Source: Bacterioplanoides sp965219715
Lineage (GTDB): Bacteria; Pseudomonadota; Gammaproteobacteria; Pseudomonadales; Oceanobacteraceae
DNA length: 64,000 nucleotides
Assembly (NCBI RefSeq): GCF_965219715.1
Contig: NZ_OZ244785.1
Location: 1,984,001-2,048,000, forward strand
Direction of reading: 5' to 3'
The position numbers and the translations under genes were made by a program. The notes beneath the pieces were generated by a model. That model searched no databases. It was not told the origin of the DNA and worked only from the letters and a program-made list of their open reading frames with translations. Positions 35,678-44,841 of the stretch are shown here, in pieces (the stretch's first letter is position 1; every line of letters starts with the position of its first letter).

Positions 35678-37012
35678 TCAAGCCAGGGCTTTTTCGACAA
35701 CTTCTGCCAGCTGCTGCGTCAGTCCCGAAACCTGCGCGGCGTCTTCTCCTTCAACCATCACCCTTACAACCGGCTCGGTACCTGAAGGACGCAATAAAAC
35801 ACGCCCACGACCGGCCAGTGTCGATTCAACATCCGCAACGGCAGCCTTAACTGTTTCATCGCTGTTTACGTCGATATCTTTATTGCGACGCACATTGATC
35901 ATGGTTTGCGGGCACTTACTCATACCCTGTTTCAGTTCATGTAATGGTTTATCAAAATCCTGCAATGCCATCATCACCTGCAGAGCAGAAACCACACCAT
36001 CACCCGTGGTGGTTGAATCCAGACACAATAAATGACCAGAAGACTCACCACCAAAACGCCAGTTACGTTCTTTTAACTGCTGCATAACATAACGATCACC
36101 CACTTTCGCGCGGGTAAAGTCGATACCGTCTTCTTTCAATGCCAGCTCCAGACCCAGGTTAGACATCAGAGTACCAACCACACCACCACCTAAACGGCCA
36201 CGACTCTTAGCATGTGTCGCCATGATGAACAGTAATTCATCACCATCAACAACCTCACCATTACCGTCGACCATGACCACGCGATCACCGTCACCATCAA
36301 AAGCGATCCCCAGGTCTGCGCGGGTTTCAATGACCTTACGTTGCAACGCTTTTGGAGAGGTAGAGCCCACCTCTTTATTGATGTTCAGACCATCGGGATC
36401 AGCACCAATCACAACAACTTCAGCACCCAGCTCGCGGAATACTGCCGGAGCAATCTGGTAAGTTGCACCATGAGCACAGTCCAGCACAATGCGCTGACCC
36501 TTGAGACGTAAACGACGCACCGTGCTCTTACAGAATTCAATATAACGACCCGCCGCGTCATCAATCCGGAACGCCTTACCCAACTGATCGGAGGCAACCG
36601 TTGTCATCGGCAGGTCTAAATGCTCTTCGATGGCTTTTTCAATATCATCATCGAGCTTAGTGCCATTGCTTGAGAAAAACTTAATGCCGTTGTCGTGGTA
36701 CGGGTTATGTGAAGCACTAATCACAATGCCGGCATCGGCATAAAAAGTCCGCGTCAGATAAGCAATACCCGGTGTTGGCATCGGGCCTAACAAACCACTA
36801 TTAACACCCGCGGCTGATAAGCCAGCCTCTAAGGCCGACTCAAACATGTAACCAGAAATACGCGTATCTTTACCGATTAAAATGGTTTTTTTGCCCTGCT
36901 CAGCAAATACTTTTCCTGCCGCCCAACCCAGCTTCATCACAAATTCAGGAGTGATTGGGAATTGACCGACTTCGCCACGAATACCATCGGTACCAAAATA
37001 TTTTCTCGACAT
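35678..37012 (-). CDS. glmM: Phosphoglucosamine mutase
   Basis: GlmM converts glucosamine-6-phosphate to glucosamine-1-phosphate for UDP-GlcNAc synthesis. The phosphoserine loop GIVISASHNPYHDNG, the metal-binding DGDGDR and the C-terminal RPSGTEPVVRVMVE are intact. ATG 37012, with AAGGA upstream, gives 444 residues starting MSRKYFGTDGIRG, as in relatives. It follows folP by about 85 nt. Confidence 0.97.
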   Translation of the reverse strand: MSRKYFGTDGIRGEVGQFPITPEFVMKLGWAAGKVFAEQGKKTILIGKDTRISGYMFESALEAGLSAAGVNSGLLGPMPTPGIAYLTRTFYADAGIVISASHNPYHDNGIKFFSSNGTKLDDDIEKAIEEHLDLPMTTVASDQLGKAFRIDDAAGRYIEFCKSTVRRLRLKGQRIVLDCAHGATYQIAPAVFRELGAEVVVIGADPDGLNINKEVGSTSPKALQRKVIETRADLGIAFDGDGDRVVMVDGNGEVVDGDELLFIMATHAKSRGRLGGGVVGTLMSNLGLELALKEDGIDFTRAKVGDRYVMQQLKERNWRFGGESSGHLLCLDSTTTGDGVVSALQVMMALQDFDKPLHELKQGMSKCPQTMINVRRNKDIDVNSDETVKAAVADVESTLAGRGRVLLRPSGTEPVVRVMVEGEDAAQVSGLTQQLAEVVEKALA

Positions 37013-37097
37013 TATCTTTCCTTGTTTAAACAATGCAGGCCCCTGATAACACCAACCTGCTATTCAATTCTATTCTTCTGAAATGAGCCAAGCTGCC

Positions 37098-37943
37098 TTA
37101 TACAGATTCACTCAAAGTCGCATTAGCAACCGCTAACGCTTCAAACGTTTCTTTAACATCATGCACACGCAAAATCTTAGCGCCCTTCATTACACTGATG
37201 ACAGCACCCGCAACACTACCACAAACACGTTGCTCAGCTATTTCACCCCCGGTAGCCGCACCAATCATACGCTTGCGTGATAAGCCAATCAGCAATGGCA
37301 ATTCTAAATCATGCAATTGCTCCATGCGATTCAGCAATTGGTAATTATGCTCAGTGGTTTTACCAAAACCAAACCCCGGATCGAGCAAGATTCGTTCACG
37401 AATGATCCCCGCTTTTTCGCAAACTTCCACGCGTTGTTCAAGGAATTGCTTCACGTCCTGAACCACATCGCGATACTCAGGGTTATCCTGCATGGTTTGC
37501 GGATTCCCTTGCATATGCATTAAACACACGGGCAAACCAGAATCTGCTGCGGCTTGTAAAGCTCCCTCCCGCTGCAAAGCCCGCACATCATTCACCAAAT
37601 GCGCTCCTGCAAGAGTAGCCTCACGAATAACCGCCGCGGTACTGGTATCAACTGAAATCAGCACATCCAATTCGCGACGAATCGCCTCAATAACAGGAAT
37701 AACGCGATCCAGCTCCTGCTGTTCGGAAACCGGATCCGCACCCGGCCGGGTAGACTCACCGCCAATATCAATAATGGCAGCACCATCGAGTGTCATCTGG
37801 CGCGCTTGCCTTAATGCCGAATTCAACGAGGTAAAGCGCCCACCATCTGAAAAAGAATCCGGGGTGACATTTAGAATTCCCATTACCTGGGCTTTGGATA
37901 AATCCAGCGAGCGCTGGCCACATTGCAGAATCACGTTTTTCAC
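37098..37943 (-). CDS. folP: Dihydropteroate synthase
   Basis: FolP condenses pABA with the pterin pyrophosphate in folate synthesis and is the sulfonamide target. Signatures: MGILNVTPDSFSDGG, GGESTRPGA and LDPGFGFGKTTEHNYQLL (part). 281 residues. The start is GTG 37943, needed to keep the LDLS-VMGILN N terminus; its ribosome site is weak. The 5' region contains copy E of the dispersed hairpin element and lies behind the ftsH terminator, so folP probably has its own promoter there. Confidence 0.95.
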   Translation of the reverse strand: MKNVILQCGQRSLDLSKAQVMGILNVTPDSFSDGGRFTSLNSALRQARQMTLDGAAIIDIGGESTRPGADPVSEQQELDRVIPVIEAIRRELDVLISVDTSTAAVIREATLAGAHLVNDVRALQREGALQAAADSGLPVCLMHMQGNPQTMQDNPEYRDVVQDVKQFLEQRVEVCEKAGIIRERILLDPGFGFGKTTEHNYQLLNRMEQLHDLELPLLIGLSRKRMIGAATGGEIAEQRVCGSVAGAVISVMKGAKILRVHDVKETFEALAVANATLSESV

Positions 37944-37978
37944 TTATATCATGCGCAGCAATTGCCACTATGATTTGA

Positions 37979-38054
37979 TTTTTCTGCCGCCGCATCAGAG
38001 GCACATCCATGTGACTTTGATGCTACCACGACATCCTGTCGCTGCTCCGAAAAA
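37979..38054 (+). repeat. Copy E of the dispersed two-hairpin element
   Basis: Outer arms ATTTTTC and GAAAAAC. The minus strand shows CGAC-AGGAT-GTCG and a hairpin GCATCA...TGATGC with inner CAC-ATGGAT-GTG. It lies between the ftsH terminator and folP, so transcripts entering folP would carry the GGA loops in the 5' leader. Confidence 0.8.
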
Positions 38055-38089
38055 CAATTCACAGCAGCAATTTATACGTACCAGATAAC

Positions 38090-38114
38090 AAAAAAGGCGG
38101 CTAAGCCGCCTTTT
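38090..38114 (-). terminator. Terminator of ftsH
   Basis: AAAAGGCGGC/GCCGCCTTTT with 3-nt loop and six T on the minus strand. Confidence 0.9.
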
Positions 38115-38131
38115 CTCATCAATCGACTCAA

Positions 38132-40057
38132 TTAAGAGTTCTGCTCACCCGCAGCATCTCCAATTGAATCATCACTGTCGTCCTTAGCCAAATCATGACT
38201 CTCTTCAACCGGAGAAGCCGGACCTGAACCCTTATCATCCCACGCTTTTGGTGGACGAGGCTTCTTACCTGCCATGATATCGTCGATCTGATCAGAATCG
38301 ATAGTTTCGTACTCCATCAAGGCATCTTTCATCAATTCCAGCTTATCGCGATTATCTTCCAGAATCTGAGTAGCACGCTGATAACAGCCATCCAGCAGAT
38401 CTTTCACTTCAGCGTCAATAGTACGAGCCGTCTCATCAGATAAGTGAGATAGTTGACCACCACCAGAAGAACCAAGATAGCTCTGCTGCTCCTCTTCGGT
38501 ATACAACTGAGCACCCAACTTATCGGACAAGCCCCACTTAGTAACGTAGTTACGGGCGTACTTGGTCGCACGTTCAATATCGTTGGAAGCACCGGTGGTA
38601 ACACCATCTTTACCCAGCGTCATCTCTTCGGCAATACGACCGCCGTACAGCGAACAGATATTACTCTCGATACCACGCTTACTGATGGAGTGACGATCTT
38701 CTTCCGGCAGGAACATGGTCACACCCAGCGCACGGCCACGTGGAATAATCGACACTTTATAAACAGGGTCGTGCTCTGGAACAATACGACCAACAATGGC
38801 ATGACCAGCTTCATGGTAAGCAGTGTTGGTTTTTTCCGCTTCCGACATCACCATGGTTTTACGCTCGGCGCCCATCAGGATTTTATCCTTGGCTTTTTCG
38901 AACTCTTCCATAGTTACCAGATTGCGGTTTGCGCGCGCCGCAAACAGCGAGGCCTCATTCACCAGGTTGGCCAGATCAGCACCAGAGAAACCAGGAGTAC
39001 CACGAGCAATCAGAGATGCATTTACATCATCTGCCAGAGGCACTTTTTTCATGTGAACTTTCAGAATCTGCTCACGACCACGAATATCAGGCAGACCCAC
39101 AGTAACCTGACGGTCAAAACGACCTGGGCGCAACAACGCCGGGTCTAAAACGTCCGGACGGTTAGTCGCAGCAATCACAATAATACCGTCATTACCCTCA
39201 AAACCATCCATCTCAACCAGTAACTGGTTCAGTGTTTGTTCGCGTTCGTCGTTACCCCCACCAATACCAACACCACGGGAGCGGCCAACCGCATCAATTT
39301 CGTCAATAAAGATAATACAAGGCGCTTGTTTCTTGGCTTGCTCGAACATATCACGAACACGGGAAGCACCCACACCAACAAACATTTCAACAAAGTCAGA
39401 ACCGGAGATAGAGAAGAAAGGCACCCGTGCCTCACCAGCAATGGCTTTGGCCAACAGAGTTTTACCGGTACCAGGCTGACCCACCATCAGAACGCCACGA
39501 GGAATATTGCCACCCAAACGCTGATATTTACCTGGGTCACTCAAAAAGTCGACCAGCTCTTTTACGTCTTCTTTGGCTTCATCGCAGCCAGCAACATCTT
39601 CAAAGGTGGTCTTAATCTGGTCTTCACTCAGGAGCTTAGCTTTGCTTTTACCGAAAGCCATCGGGCCGCCACGACCACCAGCTCCGCCCTGCATCTGGCG
39701 CATGAACAACATAAACACAGCAATGATGATCAGAATCGGCAGAGAGGCCAGCAGCAACTGAGACAAGAAACCTTGTTTCTCTGGCTTCTCACCCACTACT
39801 TCAACACGGTGATCCAACAGAGTATCGATCAGCTTTTCGTCATAGGTTGGCAGAACCGACTCAAACGTTTCGCCTGATGTCGTACGTCCAGTGATGCTTT
39901 GACCGGAAATCGTGACTTTTTCCACCTGACCATTCTGCACCGCGGTCATAAACTGAGAGTAGGAATACTCCTGACCGCGGCCGACGTTCTGGAAGTTGTT
40001 AAACACCATCATCAGCACGGCCGCAATAACCGCCCACAATATGAAATTCTTTGCCAT
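38132..40057 (-). CDS. ftsH: ATP-dependent zinc metalloprotease FtsH
   Basis: FtsH is the membrane-bound AAA protease that degrades LpxC, sigma-32 and misassembled membrane proteins. Two N-terminal membrane helices (about 5-24 and 104-122) flank a periplasmic domain; AAA domain with Walker A GQPGTGKT, SRH region RPGRFDRQV, and the zinc site HEAGH. ATG 40057 (MAKNF start, AGAGG 10 nt upstream) gives 641 residues. Walker A has Gln in place of the more common second Pro. Downstream of rlmE, as in E. coli. Confidence 0.98.
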   Translation of the reverse strand: MAKNFILWAVIAAVLMMVFNNFQNVGRGQEYSYSQFMTAVQNGQVEKVTISGQSITGRTTSGETFESVLPTYDEKLIDTLLDHRVEVVGEKPEKQGFLSQLLLASLPILIIIAVFMLFMRQMQGGAGGRGGPMAFGKSKAKLLSEDQIKTTFEDVAGCDEAKEDVKELVDFLSDPGKYQRLGGNIPRGVLMVGQPGTGKTLLAKAIAGEARVPFFSISGSDFVEMFVGVGASRVRDMFEQAKKQAPCIIFIDEIDAVGRSRGVGIGGGNDEREQTLNQLLVEMDGFEGNDGIIVIAATNRPDVLDPALLRPGRFDRQVTVGLPDIRGREQILKVHMKKVPLADDVNASLIARGTPGFSGADLANLVNEASLFAARANRNLVTMEEFEKAKDKILMGAERKTMVMSEAEKTNTAYHEAGHAIVGRIVPEHDPVYKVSIIPRGRALGVTMFLPEEDRHSISKRGIESNICSLYGGRIAEEMTLGKDGVTTGASNDIERATKYARNYVTKWGLSDKLGAQLYTEEEQQSYLGSSGGGQLSHLSDETARTIDAEVKDLLDGCYQRATQILEDNRDKLELMKDALMEYETIDSDQIDDIMAGKKPRPPKAWDDKGSGPASPVEESHDLAKDDSDDSIGDAAGEQNS

Positions 40058-40163
40058 GTTTGGCATACCTCTTAACTCAGCGGACCAACGCTTCCTTGGT
40101 GATTACGCGTCAATCTTGCATGTGTTGAAATTTTGACCCTAGTCCTAGCTTAGCAAGCATTTA

Positions 40164-40793
40164 CTAAGCGCGAAAACCTTTACCAACGATATAAACCTCG
40201 CGGGAACGCGCCCGTGAAGCTTTAGGCTTGCGAATCAGCACCTTAGAGAAGGACTGGCGCACATCGGCAAGGTATTCATCAAAGCCTTCGCCCTGAAACA
40301 CTTTGGCGACAAAATTGCCATTTGGTTTCAGCGTCTGACGCGCCATATCCAGCGCCAGTTCCACCAGATACATAGCACCGGGCTGATCGATGGAGGCCAT
40401 ACCGGACATATTGGGGGCCATATCCGAAATTACAAGGTCTACCGGACGATCATCGATCGCCGTCATAATTTCTTCGAAAACCGCATCTTCGGTAAAGTCA
40501 CCCTGAATAAAGGTGACATCGGCAATATTATCCATCGGCAGAATGTCTGAAGCGATAACAACGCCACTACCATCAAGCTTGTTTGCCACAACCTGAGACC
40601 AGCCGCCAGGAGCAGAACCCAGATCCAGTACAGTCGAACCGGGCTTGAGCAACCCATCTTTTTCATCCAGCTCCAGCAGCTTGTAACTGGCTCGGGTACG
40701 GTAGCCATCCTGCTGCGCCATCTGTACGTACATATCGTCTACATGTTCTTTCAGCCAGTTAGCACTGGTTTTTGAACGCGTCGAACGTGACAT
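40164..40793 (-). CDS. rlmE: 23S rRNA 2'-O-ribose methyltransferase RlmE (FtsJ)
   Basis: RlmE methylates U2552 of 23S rRNA; its loss impairs late 50S assembly. The SAM site is DLGSAPGGWSQV, and the K-D-K-E-type catalytic residues are in ASYKLLELD, VISDMAPNMSG and NFVAKVFQGEG. 209 residues. The rlmE-ftsH order is the standard heat-shock-linked pair. GGAG lies about 11 nt before the ATG. Confidence 0.97.
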   Translation of the reverse strand: MSRSTRSKTSANWLKEHVDDMYVQMAQQDGYRTRASYKLLELDEKDGLLKPGSTVLDLGSAPGGWSQVVANKLDGSGVVIASDILPMDNIADVTFIQGDFTEDAVFEEIMTAIDDRPVDLVISDMAPNMSGMASIDQPGAMYLVELALDMARQTLKPNGNFVAKVFQGEGFDEYLADVRQSFSKVLIRKPKASRARSREVYIVGKGFRA

Positions 40794-40901
40794 AGGGGGT
40801 TTTACTCCAAGGTCAGGTATACTATGCGCTAATCACGCTTATTGAATCGGTAAAGTCCGATTCTAACACTGAAATAGATCCAACACTGAAACAGAAGCTA
40901 T

Positions 40902-41207
40902 ATGGCATTATCAAACGAACAGAAAAAAGCATACCGTTCCATTGGCCACAACCTGAATCCGGTCGTGACCGTTGCCGGCAATGGTTTAACCGAAGGCGTA
41001 ATGGAAGAGCTGAACCGCGCCCTGGACGATCATGAGCTGATCAAGGTAAAAGTTGCCGTCGGCGATCGCGAGGTAAAGCATGCTGTTATTGCTGAACTGG
41101 TCAAACTGACTGGCGCTGAATTGGTACAGCAAATTGGCAAAGTTGCTTTACTGCTACGCAAAAATCCAAAAGCAAATCCTAAGCTGTCTAATCTTCAGCG
41201 CCCTTAA
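40902..41207 (+). CDS. yhbY: YhbY/CRM-domain RNA-binding protein
   Basis: YhbY is a ribosome-associated protein with a single CRS1/CRM RNA-binding domain. The 101 residues show LNPVVTVAGNGLTEGVMEEL and the GDR-containing turn, filling the whole domain. It is divergent from rlmE, the usual arrangement, and its last 20 nt overlap the end of the opposite-strand DUF4149 gene. Confidence 0.93.
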   Translation: MALSNEQKKAYRSIGHNLNPVVTVAGNGLTEGVMEELNRALDDHELIKVKVAVGDREVKHAVIAELVKLTGAELVQQIGKVALLLRKNPKANPKLSNLQRP

Positions 41208-41598
41208 TTGCTTTTTGGTCTCTGGTTTCTGCAACGCTGAAAATAACGTTTGCGGGAGCCAGCAGCACCCAGACCAGCCCCAGTGCCGATAACGCATGCA
41301 GCAACATCATCTGCAACTTCCACCACGGCATCAAAGCAAAATACATCAGCGACATTAACAGCATAATCACCATCAATTGCTGAGGTAACTGGCGCCAGTT
41401 AAAGGCACGTTTCAGTAACGTCATTATCAGCATCAACAACCCACATAAAGCACCAATTGCCACACTGGTGTGCAAAACATCTATTCCATGAAACGGGAAA
41501 TAGCTGTTTTTTTCCAGCACCGGACGAGCAATATAGGCACTCGACCACAAGCTTCCCAACCAAAACGTGCGAAACAGAATCAAATATTGCCTGAGCAT
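41188..41598 (-). CDS. DUF4149 membrane protein
   Basis: A small integral membrane protein of unknown function with four predicted helices. I start at ATG 41598 (136 residues; GGA 7 nt upstream), where LFRTFWLGSLWSSAYIARPVL begins the family-like first helix; the open frame continues to 41688 without a ribosome site. Relatives are encoded next to yhbY in Pseudomonas. It overlaps yhbY tail to tail by 20 nt. Confidence 0.75.
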   Translation of the reverse strand: MLRQYLILFRTFWLGSLWSSAYIARPVLEKNSYFPFHGIDVLHTSVAIGALCGLLMLIMTLLKRAFNWRQLPQQLMVIMLLMSLMYFALMPWWKLQMMLLHALSALGLVWVLLAPANVIFSVAETRDQKAIKGAED

Positions 41599-41764
41599 GA
41601 CCAATCCAGAGTAATAACTGAACACTAATGTCATCTTATACCAATTCAGCGGTTGGAAGGCTGAGCCGTTCCGGTGATAATGGCTCAAATTTCAGACGCA
41701 ACCACAGTCAGATTACATTTCTGTGGCACAGATCAAGATAGCTATAACAAAGGTTTCATCAGGC

Positions 41765-42883
41765 ATGTCGAATGTTGTTATTTCCGGTACCGGACTGTTT
41801 ATCCCTCCACACGTAATCACCAACGATGAGTTGGTTGCCGCTTTTAACCAGTATGTCGACAAGTTTAATGCCGAAAATGCCGCCGCCATTGAAGCCGGTG
41901 AAACCGAAGCTTTGTCACACTCAAGCTCCGAATTCATTGAAAAAGCGTCAGGCATCAAAGCCCGCTACGCCATGTATAAAGACGGCATCATCAATCCGGA
42001 CATCATGCATCCGACCTTCCCAATGACCCGCGAAGGTGAAACGCCTGAGATCGTACAAATGGGCTGCGCTGCTGCGCGCGATGCTATGGAACAGGCAGGG
42101 AAAACCGCTGACGACATCGACATGGTGATTGTCTCCAGCACCTTCCGCCAGCGTGATTACCCGGGCATGTCGGTGGAGATTCAACGCGACCTTGGCATCA
42201 AAGGTTTTGCTTACGACATGGGCATTGCCTGTTCGTCAGCCACTTTCGGTATGATTAACGCGTTCACTGCACTAAAGGCCGGAACTGCTAAATGTGTGTT
42301 ATTCGTGAACCCTGAATTCACCACACCAGGCCTGGATTTTAAAGATCGCGATAGCCACTTTATTTTTGGTGATGTTGCTACCGCTGCGGTAATGGAGCTA
42401 GAGGAAAACGCCAAACCAGAAAACGCTTTCCGCATCCTTAACACCAAGCAGTTCACCGAATTCTCTGACAACATCCGCAGTGACTCCTCATATGCCGACT
42501 ACTGCTTTGATGAAGTTCCGGCTAACCGTTACGCCTTTAAACAGCGTGGTCGCAAGGTATTCAAAGAGCTGCTGCCGCTGATTGTTACCTTTCTGGGTGA
42601 ACAACTCGAAGCTAATGAACTCAGCGCGGAAGATATGAAACGCATGTGGCTGCACCAGGCCAACATCAATATGAATAACTTTGCCGTTAAGAAGTTACTC
42701 GGCCGCCTGCCAACCGAAGAGGAAGCACCAGTAGTATTGGATGAATTTGCCAATACTGCGTCGTCCGGCTCTGTTATTGCTTTCCACAAATACAAAGAAG
42801 ATTTCCAGTCCGGAGACAAAGGCATTATCTGTTCTTTTGGCGCCGGCTACTCGATTGGTTCCTTATTAGTAGAAAAAGTCTGA
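41765..42883 (+). CDS. Beta-ketoacyl-ACP synthase III (long FabH-like)
   Basis: A 372-residue thiolase-fold condensing enzyme. The catalytic triad is visible: Cys in GIACSSATFGM, His in WLHQANINMNNF and Asn in FANTASSGSV. This long KASIII type is about 50 residues longer than E. coli FabH and may use medium-chain acyl-CoA rather than acetyl-CoA; that is inference. ATG 41765 gives the MSNVVISGTG start. It is followed by fabA and a thioesterase, forming a small fatty-acid group, though each has its own spacing. Confidence 0.88.
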   Translation: MSNVVISGTGLFIPPHVITNDELVAAFNQYVDKFNAENAAAIEAGETEALSHSSSEFIEKASGIKARYAMYKDGIINPDIMHPTFPMTREGETPEIVQMGCAAARDAMEQAGKTADDIDMVIVSSTFRQRDYPGMSVEIQRDLGIKGFAYDMGIACSSATFGMINAFTALKAGTAKCVLFVNPEFTTPGLDFKDRDSHFIFGDVATAAVMELEENAKPENAFRILNTKQFTEFSDNIRSDSSYADYCFDEVPANRYAFKQRGRKVFKELLPLIVTFLGEQLEANELSAEDMKRMWLHQANINMNNFAVKKLLGRLPTEEEAPVVLDEFANTASSGSVIAFHKYKEDFQSGDKGIICSFGAGYSIGSLLVEKV

Positions 42884-42908
42884 TACCCGACCAATTCTCC
42901 TGCCTTTA

Positions 42909-42933
42909 CCCGGAATCCAATGCGGATTCCGGG
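42909..42933 (+). terminator. Terminator after the KASIII gene
   Basis: CCCGGAATCC/GGATTCCGGG, 10 bp with 5-nt loop. The following T-run is short, so strength is uncertain. Confidence 0.6.
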
Positions 42934-43047
42934 CCATGTTTTCCCGGTCATTTTTTATTTGTTCCATTAGGTAAAAAAACCTTCATTGGCCTATTTGGTT
43001 TCTCTGTGTCAGTGTGACCGCAGACTTTAAATCTGTGAGGAAAAACC

Positions 43048-43581
43048 ATGTCTCAACCTGCACTCAAAGAACAGCCCAGCTCTTTTGAGCGTGAAGATCT
43101 GCTGGCTTGCGGTCGCGGTGAAATGTTTGGCGAGGGCAACGCCCGCCTGCCGTTACCCAACATGCTGATGATGGATCGCATCGTTCATATCAGCTCCGAA
43201 GGCGGAGCCTATGGTAAAGGCGAAATTGTGGCCGAGTTGGATATCGACCCCTCTCTTTGGTTTTTTGATTGCCACTTTGAAGGCGATCCGGTCATGCCTG
43301 GCTGCTTAGGTCTAGATGCCATGTGGCAGCTGGTCGGCTTTTTCCTTGGCTGGCGTGGCAACCCGGGTCGCGGCCGCGCCTTAGGTTGTGGCGAAGTTAA
43401 ATTCCGTGGTCAGGTATTACCAGAGGCCAAAAAAGTAACTTATCGCATCGACGTAAAACGCGTGATGGAACAAAAGCTGGTGATGGGAATTGCTGACGCA
43501 CGCATGGAAGTTGATGGTCGCGAAATCTATCATGCGAAAGATTTACGTGTCGGTCTGTTTACCTCGACAGCTGATTTCTGA
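43048..43581 (+). CDS. fabA: 3-hydroxydecanoyl-ACP dehydratase/isomerase
   Basis: FabA dehydrates 3-hydroxydecanoyl-ACP and isomerises trans-2 to cis-3 decenoyl-ACP, the branch to unsaturated fatty acids. The catalytic His is in FFDCHFEGDPVMPGCLGLD and the Asp in the central helix DAMWQL. 177 residues, normal. GAGG precedes the ATG. In many gammaproteobacteria fabB follows fabA directly; here it does not. Confidence 0.95.
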   Translation: MSQPALKEQPSSFEREDLLACGRGEMFGEGNARLPLPNMLMMDRIVHISSEGGAYGKGEIVAELDIDPSLWFFDCHFEGDPVMPGCLGLDAMWQLVGFFLGWRGNPGRGRALGCGEVKFRGQVLPEAKKVTYRIDVKRVMEQKLVMGIADARMEVDGREIYHAKDLRVGLFTSTADF

Positions 43582-43596
43582 TCGGCAACATTTAAC

Positions 43597-43641
43597 CAGG
43601 CGATCAGCTTTAGTAAAAAAACTAACAAAACTGATCGCCTG
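43597..43641 (+). repeat. Inverted repeat after fabA
   Basis: CAGGCGATCAG (43597-43607) and CTGATCGCCTG (43631-43641) are perfect 11-bp arms around a 23-nt A-rich loop. No T-run follows, so it is a weak terminator or an RNA-stabilising foldback. Confidence 0.55.
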
Positions 43642-43762
43642 AGTTTGCCAAAATGACTAAGCGGACAAAAATGTCACCTTAGGTCCGACCTTTTCGGATA
43701 AAACCATAGTCTTATTGAAATTCAGTCATTAAAATCGCCGCAAATATTTTCCTGAGGCGTAT

Positions 43763-44278
43763 ATGGCACAAATCATTCAAACGGAAATGACTGAACTGGT
43801 GACACCGGGACTGGCAAACTTCTCCGGCAACATGCATGGCGGTGAATTATTAAAGCTGCTGGATAAAGTTGCCTACACCTGCGCCATGCGTTACTCCGGC
43901 CACTATGCCGTTACTCTGTCGGTCGACAATGTATTGTTTAAACAGCCAATCCATATTGGTGAAATGGTCACCTGCCTGGCCACCATTAACTATACCGGCC
44001 GCACCTCCATGGAAATTGGCATCAAGGTCATTTCTGAGAACATCAAAGAAAAAACCGTCCGTCATACCCATACCTGTTATTTCACCATGGTTGCCATGGA
44101 TGAAAACAACAAGCCGGTACCGGTACCACAGCTGGAACTGAAAGACGAAGAACAGATTCGCCGTTGGAACAAAGCATTAAAACGCCGTCAGGCACGTTTT
44201 AAGCTACAGGAAATGATGAAGCAGATTGAACAGGAAGATTCTTTCGAAAATGAGCTGCCCAAAGCATCACTCATGTAG
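43763..44278 (+). CDS. Acyl-CoA thioesterase, YciA-type hotdog fold
   Basis: A 171-residue single-hotdog thioesterase that hydrolyses acyl-CoA. The N-terminal motif GNMHGGELLKLLDKVAY contains the family's catalytic region; SVDNVLFKQPIHIGEMV is the second conserved strand. The C-terminal 35 residues are a charged, Glu/Lys-rich helix not seen in the shortest YciA proteins. GAGG precedes the ATG. Confidence 0.88.
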   Translation: MAQIIQTEMTELVTPGLANFSGNMHGGELLKLLDKVAYTCAMRYSGHYAVTLSVDNVLFKQPIHIGEMVTCLATINYTGRTSMEIGIKVISENIKEKTVRHTHTCYFTMVAMDENNKPVPVPQLELKDEEQIRRWNKALKRRQARFKLQEMMKQIEQEDSFENELPKASLM

Positions 44279-44284
44279 AGAACA

Positions 44285-44315
44285 AAAAAATGGCCGCTTA
44301 ACGCGGCCATTTTTT
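44285..44315 (+). terminator. Bidirectional terminator between thioesterase gene and greA
   Basis: AAAAAATGGCCGC/GCGGCCATTTTTT, 13 bp, with T-runs on both strands; serves two convergent genes. Confidence 0.9.
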
Positions 44316-44342
44316 GAAATAAACAAAGCCATCTGCAACACA

Positions 44343-44819
44343 TTACAGATGTTTTACTTCGTCAATTTCGTATTCAACAGCACCAGCTGGTACCTGAACA
44401 ACGGCAACATCACCTTCTTCTTTACCAATCAACGCACGTGCAATTGGTGAAGACACAGAAATTTTATTCTGTTTAATGTCGGCTTCATCATCACCCACAA
44501 TCTGGTACTGAACTTCTTCATCAGTATCGAGATTAATCAGGCTAACGGTAGTACCAAACAGAACTTTACCGGTGTGAGGGATATTCTTAATATCGATAAC
44601 CTGCGAGTTAGATAACTTGCCTTCGATATCCTGAATACGACCTTCGATAAAACCCTGCTGCTCACGTGCAGCGTGGTACTCAGCGTTTTCTTTTAAGTCA
44701 CCGTGTTCACGAGCTTCGGCAATGTCTTTGATCACTGCCGGACGAGCAACGGTTTTTAATTCCGTTAACTCAGCCTGCAATGCCGCTTCGCCTTCCACTG
44801 TCATTGGGTACTTTTGCAT
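44343..44819 (-). CDS. greA: Transcript cleavage factor GreA
   Basis: GreA rescues backtracked RNA polymerase by stimulating cleavage of the nascent RNA. The 158 residues consist of an N-terminal coiled coil with the tip acidic residues in LKENAEYHAAREQQ, and a C-terminal FKBP-like domain (SPIARALIGKEEGDVAVV). AAGGA precedes the ATG. The carAB-greA order is widely conserved; greA starts 22 nt after carB. Confidence 0.97.
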   Translation of the reverse strand: MQKYPMTVEGEAALQAELTELKTVARPAVIKDIAEAREHGDLKENAEYHAAREQQGFIEGRIQDIEGKLSNSQVIDIKNIPHTGKVLFGTTVSLINLDTDEEVQYQIVGDDEADIKQNKISVSSPIARALIGKEEGDVAVVQVPAGAVEYEIDEVKHL

Positions 44820-44841
44820 AATTTATTTCCTTACACGCTGC

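Noticed and set aside
38453..39148. 231-codon ORF antisense to ftsH
   Set aside because: Shadow of ftsH with composition typical of antisense frames.
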